A stretch of DNA of 6,949 nucleotides from an uncultured Anaerolineaceae bacterium (GCA_937890875.1 CALAEB010000156.1:1-6949), one strand, 5' to 3'. Counted from the stretch's first letter, positions 1-6,633 are shown. Notes: generated from the sequence alone by a model not told the origin. Program-made: numbers and translations.

Positions 1-779
1 GGCAGTATGTGGTGAGTCTGCTCAGCGGCCATATCGGGGGTGCCAACCGGCTGGCGGAACGGGTAGCCGTCATCACGGGCGGGAATGCGGTTATCACAAC
101 AGCCAGTGACACGCAACGGATCGATTCGCTGGATATGTTGGCCGACGAACGGAATTGGCGCGTTCTTTCATCCAGTCGGATGACCCGGATCCTCGGTGCA
201 TTGGTCAACCATGAGCCGGTTTTCTGCGTTGCGGATTTTCCGGTTGTGGAAAGCTCTGAATTGAGGCGGCTGCCTTGGCAGATTCGCTCCGATTTTGAGA
301 CGCTTTCGATGGACTGTGCGAACTTAGTTGTGATTACGGACCGGGCTCTGCCGGCTGAGATCGAAGAAAAATGTTCTCCGCTTGTCCTCTGTCCGCGGAG
401 CCTCGTTGTCGGGATCGGATTCAACCGGGATACGCCCGCGGATGAAATCGAAGCCTGCTGCCGGGAGACGCTGCGTAAAAATCAACTGTTGTTTGAGGCG
501 ATAGCCTTTATTGCGACCATCCCGGAAAAAGCGGAAGAGGCGGGGTTTCAAACATTTGCCGCACGCTGGAAATTGAATGTGAAGGTCGTTTCTCACGACG
601 AAATCCGGCAAATTGCCGACCCTCCGAACCCTTCCGTTTATGCGCAGAAACTGTTCGGGATCGCCGGCGTGGCAGAACCCTGCGCGCTGACTGCTTCCGG
701 TCAGGCGGCATTGCTGGTACCGAAAGAAAAATACCCGAATGTGACGATTGCGGTTGCCCGAAAGGAGATCATGTTGTGA
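1..779 (+). CDS. cbiG: Cobalt-precorrin 5A hydrolase CbiG, 5'-truncated by window edge
   Basis: CbiG opens the delta-lactone of cobalt-precorrin-5A and releases the two-carbon fragment as acetaldehyde, giving cobalt-precorrin-5B in the anaerobic B12 pathway (cytoplasmic). The reading frame is already open at the left edge (first full codon at base 3), so the GTG at 9 is an internal Val and not a start. Seen: the family hallmark SLLSGHIGGANRLAERVA followed by VITTASDTQ; then a less conserved middle domain; then the C-terminal domain, beginning at LVVGIGFNRDTPADEIE and including FIATIPEKAEEAG and the closing GIAGVAEPCAL...VTIAVARK pattern. About 258 residues are visible. Family members are usually about 330-350, so roughly 80 N-terminal residues lie outside. 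The stop overlaps the cobJ start by 4 bases (GTGA), indicating translational coupling. The two functions are fused in some bacteria; here they are separate. Confidence 0.95.
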   Translation, partial: QYVVSLLSGHIGGANRLAERVAVITGGNAVITTASDTQRIDSLDMLADERNWRVLSSSRMTRILGALVNHEPVFCVADFPVVESSELRRLPWQIRSDFETLSMDCANLVVITDRALPAEIEEKCSPLVLCPRSLVVGIGFNRDTPADEIEACCRETLRKNQLLFEAIAFIATIPEKAEEAGFQTFAARWKLNVKVVSHDEIRQIADPPNPSVYAQKLFGIAGVAEPCALTASGQAALLVPKEKYPNVTIAVARKEIML

Positions 780-1537
780 AAGGGATGATTTCCGTGATCA
801 GCATCGGGCCGGGGAGTAATGACTGGATTCCGCCGGCAGTCTTGCATTCTTTGGAACAGGCAGACATATTGGTCGGTTATAGAACCTATTTGGATCTGAT
901 CAAGGACTTTCGCCCGGATATTCCCCGCGAGTACAGCGGAATGCGGCAGGAAACGGAACGGGTGGAACAGGCGATCCGTCTGGCCCTTTCCGGAAGGCAT
1001 GTGGCCGTTATTTCCGGCGGAGACGCGGGAATTTACGGTATGGCCGGGTTGGTAATCGAAAAAGTCAGCCGTTCCGGACATGACGCGGAAATTGAAGTGA
1101 CCGTACTCCCCGGCATTTCTGCCTTGAATGCGGCGGCATCTTTGCTGGGTGCGCCTTTGATGAATGATTTCGCGGTGATCAGCCTGTCGGATTACCTGAC
1201 GCCGCTGGATACGATCCTGGATCGGGTTTCGGCGGCCGCGCAGGCCGGTTTTGTGCTGTGCCTGTATAATCCGCGTTCTTCGGTTCGCTCCGTCCCTTAC
1301 GAACGGACACTGGAAATTCTGAACCAATTCCTGCCGCCGGATACGCCGGTCGGCATCGTGAAAGACGCTTTTCGTCCCGCGCAGGCGGTTAGTTGTGTGC
1401 GGCTGGCGGAGTTGCCGGATCAGGAGATCCGTATGAACTGTATTTTGATCGTCGGCAATGCGGAGACGCGGATCCTGAACGGCAGAATGGTGACGCCGCG
1501 CGGTTATACGGAGGGAAAAGCGGGAAGTTGGGGATGA
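776..1537 (+). CDS. cobJ: Precorrin-3B / cobalt-factor III C17-methyltransferase (CobJ/CbiH)
   Basis: SAM-dependent methyltransferase that methylates C17 and drives contraction of the macrocycle to the corrin skeleton. In the anaerobic pathway implied by its cbi neighbours it is usually called CbiH. Seen in the 253 residues: the N-terminal SAM-site loop SIGPGS (9-14); SGGDAGIYGMAG (80-91); PGISALNAAASLLGAPL (112-128); LYNPRS (163-168); and the C-terminal ILIVGN and MVTPRGY strands. All are typical of the tetrapyrrole methylase fold, and the length is normal. The start is GTG at 776: AAAGGAG at 761-767 sits 8 bases upstream, whereas the ATG at 785 is too far from it. The gene overlaps the cbiG stop by 4 bases and so should be co-translated. 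Nothing is missing or broken. Confidence 0.95.
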   Translation: MKGMISVISIGPGSNDWIPPAVLHSLEQADILVGYRTYLDLIKDFRPDIPREYSGMRQETERVEQAIRLALSGRHVAVISGGDAGIYGMAGLVIEKVSRSGHDAEIEVTVLPGISALNAAASLLGAPLMNDFAVISLSDYLTPLDTILDRVSAAAQAGFVLCLYNPRSSVRSVPYERTLEILNQFLPPDTPVGIVKDAFRPAQAVSCVRLAELPDQEIRMNCILIVGNAETRILNGRMVTPRGYTEGKAGSWG

Positions 1538-1546
1538 AATGACGTT

Positions 1547-1620
1547 GGGATGGCCATCCCGGGATACGGATGAGAGTCATCCGAAAGCTGACCTGCATGA
1601 ATGCGATTCAACGGATGACT
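1547..1620 (+). promoter_or_regulatory. Nested palindromes and alternative hairpins before cbiC
   Basis: The 101-base gap between cobJ and cbiC contains overlapping dyads. GGGATGGCCATCCC (1547-1560) and ATCCCGGGAT (1556-1565) are perfect palindromes. CGGATGA (1567-1573) pairs with TCATCCG (1577-1583) across a 3-base loop. The same segment, extended to AGTCATCCG (1575-1583), also pairs with CGGATGACT (1612-1620), which ends 7 bases before the cbiC Shine-Dalgarno AAAGG (1628-1632). The last two pairings exclude each other. This could be an RNA processing, stability or attenuation element, or a protein-binding site; the sequence does not say which. Confidence 0.4.
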
Positions 1621-1638
1621 TGAAGTGAAAGGAAAAGA

Positions 1639-2241
1639 ATGGAATTATCAGCCGGGAAGAAAATTGAGACGGAGAGTTTTCGGATCATCCGTTCCGAGAT
1701 GAAGCCGAACGCGTTCAGTGAAGCGGAAAACGCGGTAGTTGTGCGGGTGATTCATGCCACGGGTGATTTTGAATACGCTGAGAATCTCCGATTTTCTGCC
1801 AACGCGATTGCGGACGGAAGAAAAGCGCTTCGCAGCGGCTGCCCGATCATCACGGATGTGGCGATGGTGAAATCAGGAATCAGCCGGGTTTATCCGGGCG
1901 ATGTGGTTTGCTGGATGCATGCTGAAGATACGATTGCTTTTGCCGCGAAAAATAAAATCACGCGTGCGACAGCCGCATTTCTGCTTCATCAAACACAGCT
2001 GCAGGGTGCAATTGTCGCGGTGGGGAATGCACCGACGGCATTATTGGAGTGTATCCGGTTGGCGGCGGAAGAAGGGATCCGTCCGGCGCTGGTGGTGGGT
2101 GTCCCGGTGGGGTTCGTTAACGCTACCGAGTCGAAAGACTTGCTGTATGAAAGTGATCTTTCCTATATCACAGCCTTAGGAAGAAAAGGCGGTTCGCCGG
2201 TGGCGGCAGCTATTGTGAATGCCTTGATCGGACTGAACTGA
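1639..2241 (+). CDS. cbiC: Cobalt-precorrin-8 methylmutase CbiC
   Basis: CbiC moves the C11 methyl group to C12 of (cobalt-)precorrin-8, giving (cobalt-)hydrogenobyrinate/cobyrinate, the last ring-modification step before side-chain amidation. The 200-residue protein is close to the usual family length. Seen: the IETESFRII N-terminus; VRVIHATGDFEYA with the likely catalytic His39 (the family's conserved active-site histidine); GCPIITDVAMVKSGI (67-81); VGNAPTAL (128-135); GVPVGFVNATESKDLL (154-169); and GRKGGSPVAAAIVNAL (181-196). All the family's conserved blocks are present. The ATG at 1639 is preceded by AAAGG at 1628-1632, 6 bases upstream. The gene follows cobJ in the same direction after a structured spacer and is the last cbi gene in the window. 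Confidence 0.96.
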   Translation: MELSAGKKIETESFRIIRSEMKPNAFSEAENAVVVRVIHATGDFEYAENLRFSANAIADGRKALRSGCPIITDVAMVKSGISRVYPGDVVCWMHAEDTIAFAAKNKITRATAAFLLHQTQLQGAIVAVGNAPTALLECIRLAAEEGIRPALVVGVPVGFVNATESKDLLYESDLSYITALGRKGGSPVAAAIVNALIGLN

Positions 2242-2248
2242 ACCCGAT

Positions 2249-2279
2249 AAAAGTTAACCTGCCTTTCCCGGAACTTTTT
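2249..2279 (+). terminator. Weak candidate terminator after cbiC
   Basis: Eight bases after the cbiC stop, AAAAGTT (2249-2255) pairs with AACTTTT (2272-2278). After a 2-base bulge, CC (2258-2259) can also pair with GG (2270-2271), and a run of five T closes the element. The stem is A/T-rich and bulged, so termination may be inefficient. A second weak candidate lies downstream: GAGAA (2316-2320) pairing with TTCTC (2334-2338), followed by a T run to 2343. Either could end the cobalamin operon. Confidence 0.35.
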
Positions 2280-2539
2280 GAACGGAGCGAACCCTAAGCC
2301 GGAAATCCGGAATTTGAGAAAGATACGCTGGGATTCTCTTTTTCATTCGAAATGGATCATTTTATTCTGAATCACTGTTTCTCAGATGGCAATCCGGTCT
2401 GTTTGAAAAGCGGTTTGCCGGGATCGATTCCATTTTTCAGATTTTCGTTTAGCCGAAATAAAAAATTCGCATAGCCATTATAGATATAACTTTTTTTTCA
2501 ATGAAATCTGAACTTACTACTAAAAGGACAGAAATCTGG

Positions 2540-2637
2540 CTCCGAAATGGATTTCGTCTTTGACTGATGGATTTTTTCCACGAAGGTTTCTGGGGATTTG
2601 AACAATCATCACCGAGCATCAATTTCCGATTTCGGAG
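2540..2637 (+). promoter_or_regulatory. Possible Shine-Dalgarno-sequestering leader structure
   Basis: The Shine-Dalgarno GGAG at 2634-2637, 8 bases before the GTG start at 2646, lies inside ATTTCGGAG (2629-2637). That segment is exactly complementary to CTCCGAAAT at 2540-2548. The upstream segment can instead pair locally with ATTTCG (2551-2556), and TCCGA (2625-2629) can pair locally with TCGGA (2632-2636). The leader could therefore switch between an open and a blocked ribosome site. This is inferred from complementarity only. Confidence 0.35.
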
Positions 2638-2645
2638 TATAGGCA

Positions 2646-3539
2646 GTGGAAGCTATTTTATCAACAATGCATATTCATTGGATTTGTTCCGCTTTGGGGG
2701 TGTTGCCTGAACAGATCACTGGGATTGAGAAAAACCGGCTGGGCTTGAATAATGATACTTATATTCTTTCGATCGGTGATGCCGCATATTTTTACCGCAT
2801 TCCCGGCTTTGGAACACAGCTGTTCTGTAACCGCGCACGGGAAAGATTGTCTTATCAGCAGGTTGCTCCCTGGCGGATGACGGATGAAGTGCTGGCTTAT
2901 GATCCGGATTCAGGCTGTAAATTGACCGTATATTATCCGGGCAGCCACACGGTGCGCACGGACCAGCCGGAAGCGTTGCGGGCTGCGATGGACTTGCTCC
3001 GGCGTTTTCACGCGCTGCCGGTGACGTTTGGCACGATAGATTCGCATTTTCAGCGGCTGGCCCGTTATGAGCGGTTCGCTGTGGACGCGGGCGGGCAGTT
3101 GTCCGCGGATTTTTATGCGATGAAACAGAAATTTGTGCCGCTTCAAAAAAGGATCGAAGCGATTCCTGCGCTGGTTTGTCCGGCACATGGGGATTTTATT
3201 CCGGATAATGTGCTGATCCGACCGCGGGGAGAGCCGATTCTGCTGGACCTGGAATTTACGGCGATGGGTGATCCGCTGGAGGATCTGGGTACGTTCTGCC
3301 ATCATGGCGATCTGCGCCCGGAGGCAGTGGAGAGGCTGCTGCGCATTTATCTACGGCGGGAGCCGGAGCCTTTGGAGCGGTTTAAGACTTTCGCGTTCTG
3401 TGCCACAGCCGGGCTGATGTGGTACACCTGGGCTGCTTACAAATTGACGGCTGGCGCGGACCGGCGGACCTATCAGGCGTTCGCGGACCGTTCACTGGCC
3501 TATTGTGCGGAGATGCTGCAGATGGCAAACCGATTGTGA
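2646..3539 (+). CDS. Choline kinase/LicA-like phosphotransferase (APH fold)
   Basis: Protein-kinase-like small-molecule kinase that should use ATP to phosphorylate a hydroxylated substrate such as choline or an amino alcohol; the actual substrate cannot be read from the sequence. Seen in 297 residues: the nucleotide-side GLNNDTYIL (33-41) and YRIPGFGTQLFCNR (50-63), resembling the 'MTNxxY...RIPGxGTxxLINR' pattern of bacterial LicA/choline kinases; the catalytic loop HGDFIPDNVL (181-190) with base Asp183 and metal ligand Asn188; LDLEFTAMGDPLEDLG (200-215) with metal-binding Asp201; and the C-terminal WYTWAAYK helix. GTG at 2646 is chosen because GGAG lies 8 bases upstream; the ATG at 2667 has no ribosome site. 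No licB, licC or licD partner is visible, so a role in phosphocholine decoration is only possible. An aminoglycoside-resistance role is unlikely given the LicA-like N-lobe. The gene runs convergent to the VWA gene. Confidence 0.85.
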   Translation: MEAILSTMHIHWICSALGVLPEQITGIEKNRLGLNNDTYILSIGDAAYFYRIPGFGTQLFCNRARERLSYQQVAPWRMTDEVLAYDPDSGCKLTVYYPGSHTVRTDQPEALRAAMDLLRRFHALPVTFGTIDSHFQRLARYERFAVDAGGQLSADFYAMKQKFVPLQKRIEAIPALVCPAHGDFIPDNVLIRPRGEPILLDLEFTAMGDPLEDLGTFCHHGDLRPEAVERLLRIYLRREPEPLERFKTFAFCATAGLMWYTWAAYKLTAGADRRTYQAFADRSLAYCAEMLQMANRL

Positions 3540-3647
3540 TCGCGTGTCTCCGGAAGATTTTTTGTCGGATTCCTTTTGCGCAGTTCAATAGGTTTCGGTT
3601 TCGGACATATGGTTAATACTTCCGCTATCCTGTTCAGCTGATTTCAG

Positions 3648-3667
3648 TGACAGTTCCGTTACTGTCA
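3648..3667. repeat. Inverted repeat between convergent genes
   Basis: TGACAGT (3648-3654) and ACTGTCA (3661-3667) form a perfect 7-bp stem with a 6-base loop. It lies in the 153-base gap between the phosphotransferase stop (3539) and the VWA stop (3693), where a two-way terminator would be expected. Neither strand has a T run after the stem, so it is not a standard intrinsic terminator. It may still block read-through or mark 3' ends. Confidence 0.4.
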
Positions 3668-3692
3668 GCGACAAAATAAATATTCTCTGCTT

Positions 3693-5444
3693 TCAAAAAC
3701 TATGGAGCACATTCTGGATCAGGATTCCCACCACGTCGGCAAACTTCTCCGGTGAATGAATGCGGGCCAAATCGTGGCCATAGATCTTTTTGGCAGTAGG
3801 CAAATCTTCATCCAGTCCGGTGAAAACGCAGAGAACGGTGATTCCGTTCTGCCGGCCTTTCCTGACTTCCGCTGCGGTGTCATTAACTCCCGGTGCGTCC
3901 GCGTAAGCGTATTGATCCGGCCTGAAACCGCCGCAAGCAATTCCCTGCGGATCCAGCGGCTTGACATCGGACAGGACGATCAGGAGCTTGTGTTCGTAGG
4001 ATGATTTTTTCATCCGGTGCAGCGCGGTGCGGATCGCCAGCCCGTCCCGGTTGCAGCCGGAAGCCTGATAATTGAAAATCCGCTCATTTTTGTCGACTTC
4101 GTCATAATCGCGGAAAAGATTGATGATTGTATAATCACTTTTCGTGCAAAAAGAATAAACGCTGACCGGAATCTGGCAGCGGGTAAGACTCTCGGCGATA
4201 ATGAATCCTTCCGCCGCGAGTATTTCCTGACGGTTCATCTGTGAACCGGACGCGTCCAGCAGAATATCCACGCTCAAATTTCCGATATCATTTTTCAGCT
4301 CTTTCAGAAAAATTTTGTCGTCATGCAGGTAGCTGCTCCGCCAAACTTTCCCGGCGATCAACCTGCCGGTTTCCGATCTGACAAATGACGATTCAAGCTG
4401 GATGGACAGGGCATTTTTGATTTTGCTGGTCAGCCGTAAAATGTTGTTATGGTTCTGGGCAAAATTTGCTTTGTATCGTTGCCTGTTTTTTTTCGGTTGG
4501 TTCAGGTTTTTGTTTTTCCGGTTGCCGGCTTCCCTTATTTCGCTTCTGGCGGGAGGAAATTCTCCCCGCGTGATATGGAGATGACTGTTCTTATGATTTT
4601 CGACGCATAAAATTTTTTCCAGCGCGATCGTCTGTGATTCCGGCAGAATGGATATGCCGTACCGCGTTTCGATATCTTCTCTTTTCCTGTGCTCGATCTG
4701 CCCGATGAAATTGATCCAATAATTCTGCTGGTGATCCAATTGTTCATTGTTCTCTTCAAAAGCAACTCCACTGGAAAACTCATTGTATTCCGGTTTAAAA
4801 CGCTTCAGAAAAGGCTTTTTGCCCGGATTGGACTTATTCAGCCGGTTTGCGAACGAGAACTCTCGGGGCAGAAATCTCTCGAACAGGTCAAAGCGCCGTT
4901 CTTTTTTGACGGATGCGGGATTGAAATGGAAGTATATTTCGATGATTTCATTCATTCTGTCAATGATCTGGATTGTGTTCATGGTTCCGTCAAATTCCAG
5001 ATCATTCAGAATTGCCGCAACCTGTTCCCGCATCTGAGGGCTTTGGCCCAGAGCCCGCCGAAAATGGGCCGTCTTGATCTCATCCACCAGATAATACAAA
5101 GAGGGCTGATAAATCCTGTCGAGCACGTTTTTTGAAAAAATCCGGCGCAGATCTTCCAGAACCGGCCGGTCATTTTTCCCTTTTTCATAACAGGCATTTT
5201 CCAGACCGATCCAGGTCAGGCTTTCATAAAAAACATGGTCCCGGTCCTTTTTCAGATCGTAGAAGAACAACTGAAACTGCGGATAGTCATAATATTTGCG
5301 GACGGCGCCGAGGATGTAATTCCAATAAAGATCGGCCTTCCCGTTTTGGTCATATGCTTTCGTCTCCGGTTGAAAAGAATAGTCGCCGGCGGCATTCCAG
5401 ATGATGTTCGCGGCTCTTTGTTTTTCTCTGCTTTGTGTTTCCAT
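3693..5444 (-). CDS. VWA-domain protein, NorD/CobT-like, partner of the MoxR-type ATPase
   Basis: The 583-residue protein has a C-terminal von Willebrand A domain, the usual co-chaperone of MoxR/CobS-type AAA+ ATPases in complexes that remodel or load metal into a target protein. Seen (numbering from the ATG at 5444): a long N-terminal part with no recognised fold, rich in aromatic and charged residues; a basic Asn/Lys/Arg-rich linker around 303-338; then the VWA domain with MIDAS motif DASGS (397-401), the segment ASGCNRDGLAIR (461-472) where the MIDAS threonine is expected, and LIVLSDVKPLD (488-498) with Asp493. The threonine position reads Cys/Asn. The ATPase stop (5449-5447) is 2 bases before ATG 5444. 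A TTG at 5450 overlaps that stop and would add two residues. No good Shine-Dalgarno site is near either start, so translation probably re-initiates from the upstream gene. The target is unknown. Confidence 0.88.
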   Translation of the reverse strand: METQSREKQRAANIIWNAAGDYSFQPETKAYDQNGKADLYWNYILGAVRKYYDYPQFQLFFYDLKKDRDHVFYESLTWIGLENACYEKGKNDRPVLEDLRRIFSKNVLDRIYQPSLYYLVDEIKTAHFRRALGQSPQMREQVAAILNDLEFDGTMNTIQIIDRMNEIIEIYFHFNPASVKKERRFDLFERFLPREFSFANRLNKSNPGKKPFLKRFKPEYNEFSSGVAFEENNEQLDHQQNYWINFIGQIEHRKREDIETRYGISILPESQTIALEKILCVENHKNSHLHITRGEFPPARSEIREAGNRKNKNLNQPKKNRQRYKANFAQNHNNILRLTSKIKNALSIQLESSFVRSETGRLIAGKVWRSSYLHDDKIFLKELKNDIGNLSVDILLDASGSQMNRQEILAAEGFIIAESLTRCQIPVSVYSFCTKSDYTIINLFRDYDEVDKNERIFNYQASGCNRDGLAIRTALHRMKKSSYEHKLLIVLSDVKPLDPQGIACGGFRPDQYAYADAPGVNDTAAEVRKGRQNGITVLCVFTGLDEDLPTAKKIYGHDLARIHSPEKFADVVGILIQNVLHSF

Positions 5445-5446
5445 AA

Positions 5447-6361
5447 TCAATTCACGAAGATTTGGGTTCTTTCCAATCTCTCCGGAATCCGCAGCCGCAT
5501 GACATCCTGGACCAATTCCCGTTCGAAGCTGTCGAAAGATTTATTGGTGATGCCCATCTGCAGCGCTTTTCCGGCGGCCAAGCCTTTGTCCATCAGATGG
5601 ATCGAAGCAAGCAGCCCTCTCAAGTCTACGGCTCGGGTGGAGATTTCTGAGTTTTCGCTTTTCTTCTGCAGGTCTTGGAAAAGGCCGATGAACTGCTCCA
5701 GATATTCGTCCCGGAGGTTCGGGAATTCCCGCTGCAGAAGTTTTCTGAGATTTTGTGAAGAGATCCCCGGCATTTCAATAACCAGAAAGCGGGAGGTTAA
5801 GGCTTCGTTCAATTCCCGGGTGCCTGCGTAACCATAGTTCATGGTCGCGATGAAGCGGGTTGCGTTATTCAGGATGATTTTGCTGTATCCGGGGACGTCG
5901 ATAATCCTTCGGAAGTCCAGCGTGGCATGCAGCAGTGCAATGGATTCGTTCTTTGCCATGTTGATTTCGTCCAGGATGCCGAATCCTCCATTGACGGCGC
6001 ATTCATAAACCGGGCCGTGGCGCATGACAACCCGGCCGTTCTCGAATGTGTCGGTGCCGATCAGCGAGGCGGAATCTGTGTTGACGTGAAAAGAGATATC
6101 CCAATTCGGTCTTCCGAAAGCTGCCGCCAGATTTTCCCCGAGCACATTCTTTCCGGTCGCCTTGGGGCCGACCAGCAGCAGGTTTTCACCGCACAGAAGC
6201 GCCGTAATGGCTTCTTCCCAAATATCATTTCCGTAATAATAAAATCGGGGATTGGGAATCCGGTAAACCGTTTCCGGATCCACAGCATATACTTTTCGAA
6301 ATTGGGCGATTTCAGTAATCAGGTTCTCCCCGATTCCTTCTTTCCGTAAAAATTCCAGCAA
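5447..6361 (-). CDS. MoxR/CobS-family AAA+ ATPase
   Basis: The 304-residue AAA+ ATPase is expected to form a ring and to work with the VWA protein encoded directly downstream. Seen: Walker A GPKATGKN (65-72); the MoxR-type insert SLIGTDTFENGRVVMRHGPV (99-118); Walker B GILDEIN (128-134) with Asp131/Glu132; sensor 1 ATMN (Asn175); the arginine-finger region LTSRF (Arg191); and a sensor-2-like STRAVDLRGLL (241-251). The residue after the Walker A lysine is Asn where Thr/Ser normally helps bind magnesium; the other motifs are intact, so the enzyme is probably active or at least nucleotide-binding. The start is TTG at 6361, chosen for the strong GGAGGTGA at 6373-6366. MoxR, CobS and NorQ relatives cannot be told apart here. 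The partner suggests a substrate-remodelling or metal-insertion role, but no substrate gene is nearby. Confidence 0.9.
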   Translation of the reverse strand: MLEFLRKEGIGENLITEIAQFRKVYAVDPETVYRIPNPRFYYYGNDIWEEAITALLCGENLLLVGPKATGKNVLGENLAAAFGRPNWDISFHVNTDSASLIGTDTFENGRVVMRHGPVYECAVNGGFGILDEINMAKNESIALLHATLDFRRIIDVPGYSKIILNNATRFIATMNYGYAGTRELNEALTSRFLVIEMPGISSQNLRKLLQREFPNLRDEYLEQFIGLFQDLQKKSENSEISTRAVDLRGLLASIHLMDKGLAAGKALQMGITNKSFDSFERELVQDVMRLRIPERLERTQIFVN

Positions 6362-6365
6362 TTTT

Positions 6366-6373
6366 TCACCTCC
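6366..6373 (-). promoter_or_regulatory. Strong Shine-Dalgarno site deciding a TTG start
   Basis: GGAGGTGA on the minus strand is a near-perfect anti-16S match. Its GGAGG core lies 7 bases before TTG at 6361-6359. No ATG or GTG competes nearby, so it supports the rare TTG start of the AAA+ gene. Confidence 0.85.
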
Positions 6374-6560
6374 GGGAACTGCCCATCCAGAAAAAAAATA
6401 GCCGGATTTTATCTGAATGCGCTATTCGTTTATCGTTAACTATACTCCTGTTATATGCTTAATGACCTCTGGCAAGTTCCTCCGTCCTGGTTTCAAATGC
6501 CGGTACTTTGACAGTAATTTGAATATGAAGCCTATCCTAAAAAAGCTGTGAAAGAGGGGC

Positions 6561-6603
6561 TTTGCATCGTATTGTCCGGCGCAGCCGGACAATACGATGC
6601 AAA
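6561..6603. repeat. Perfect 20-bp inverted repeat with 3-base loop
   Basis: The left arm at 6561-6580 (starting TTTGCATCGT, ending GTCCGGC) is the exact complement of the right arm at 6584-6603; the loop is GCA. All 20 pairs match, which is far beyond chance. The G/C-rich part is at the tip. No T run follows the stem on either strand (right flank AATAAATC on plus, GCCCCTC on minus), so it is not a standard terminator. It lies in the probable leader of the minus-strand AAA+/VWA operon. It could be an mRNA-stabilising hairpin, a small-RNA core or a dispersed palindromic element. Confidence 0.85.
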
Positions 6604-6633
6604 AATAAATCTTCAGTTTTGTTTTGCTGCTCC

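Larger units (their letters stand above)
2242..2645. other. Intergenic region between cbiC and the phosphotransferase gene
   Basis: There are 404 bases without a convincing gene, more A/T-rich than the flanking genes. The region holds the candidate terminator(s) of the cbi operon and the leader of the next gene. TTCAGATTT (2436-2444) is complementary to AAATCTGAA (2504-2512), enclosing a smaller TTTCG/CGAAA dyad. A -10-like TATAAC lies at 2485-2490, followed by eight T, but no matching -35 was seen at normal spacing, so a promoter here is only a guess. No cobalamin-riboswitch consensus box was recognised. Confidence 0.6.

Noticed and set aside
701..1327. 208-codon open frame on the minus strand
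   Set aside because: It lies wholly opposite cbiG/cobJ, whose proteins match known families throughout. Its own translation is Arg/Gln/His-rich with no family motif.
2242..2645. Cobalamin riboswitch near the cbi genes
   Set aside because: I looked for the conserved B12-box type GCCACTG and its complement here and in 6362-6949 and found none. The operon's own leader lies to the left of the window.
2716..3186. 156-codon minus-strand frame
   Set aside because: It is antisense to the phosphotransferase gene, which has clear catalytic motifs. The composition (Pro/Ala/Arg/Ser) looks non-coding.
3540..3692. Small plus-strand gene after the phosphotransferase (frame 3419-3616)
   Set aside because: Most of it overlaps the phosphotransferase in another frame. 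There is no ribosome site or recognisable protein pattern.
4689..5135. 148-codon plus-strand frame
   Set aside because: It is antisense to the N-terminal part of the VWA gene. There is no recognisable motif, and the coding strand is supported by the downstream VWA domain in the same frame.
5235..5831. 198-codon open frame on the plus strand
   Set aside because: It crosses the junction of the VWA and AAA+ genes in antisense. Its translation is Ser/Arg/Phe-rich, typical of a shadow frame.
6508..6538. Plus-strand promoter with a perfect TTGACA (6508-6513)
   Set aside because: The only -10-like hexamer, TATCCT at 6533-6538, is 19 bases away and poor, and no plus-strand gene follows.
6561..6603. 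Intrinsic terminator
   Set aside because: The stem is strong, but no T run follows it on either strand, and no gene ends close by on the side where one would be needed.
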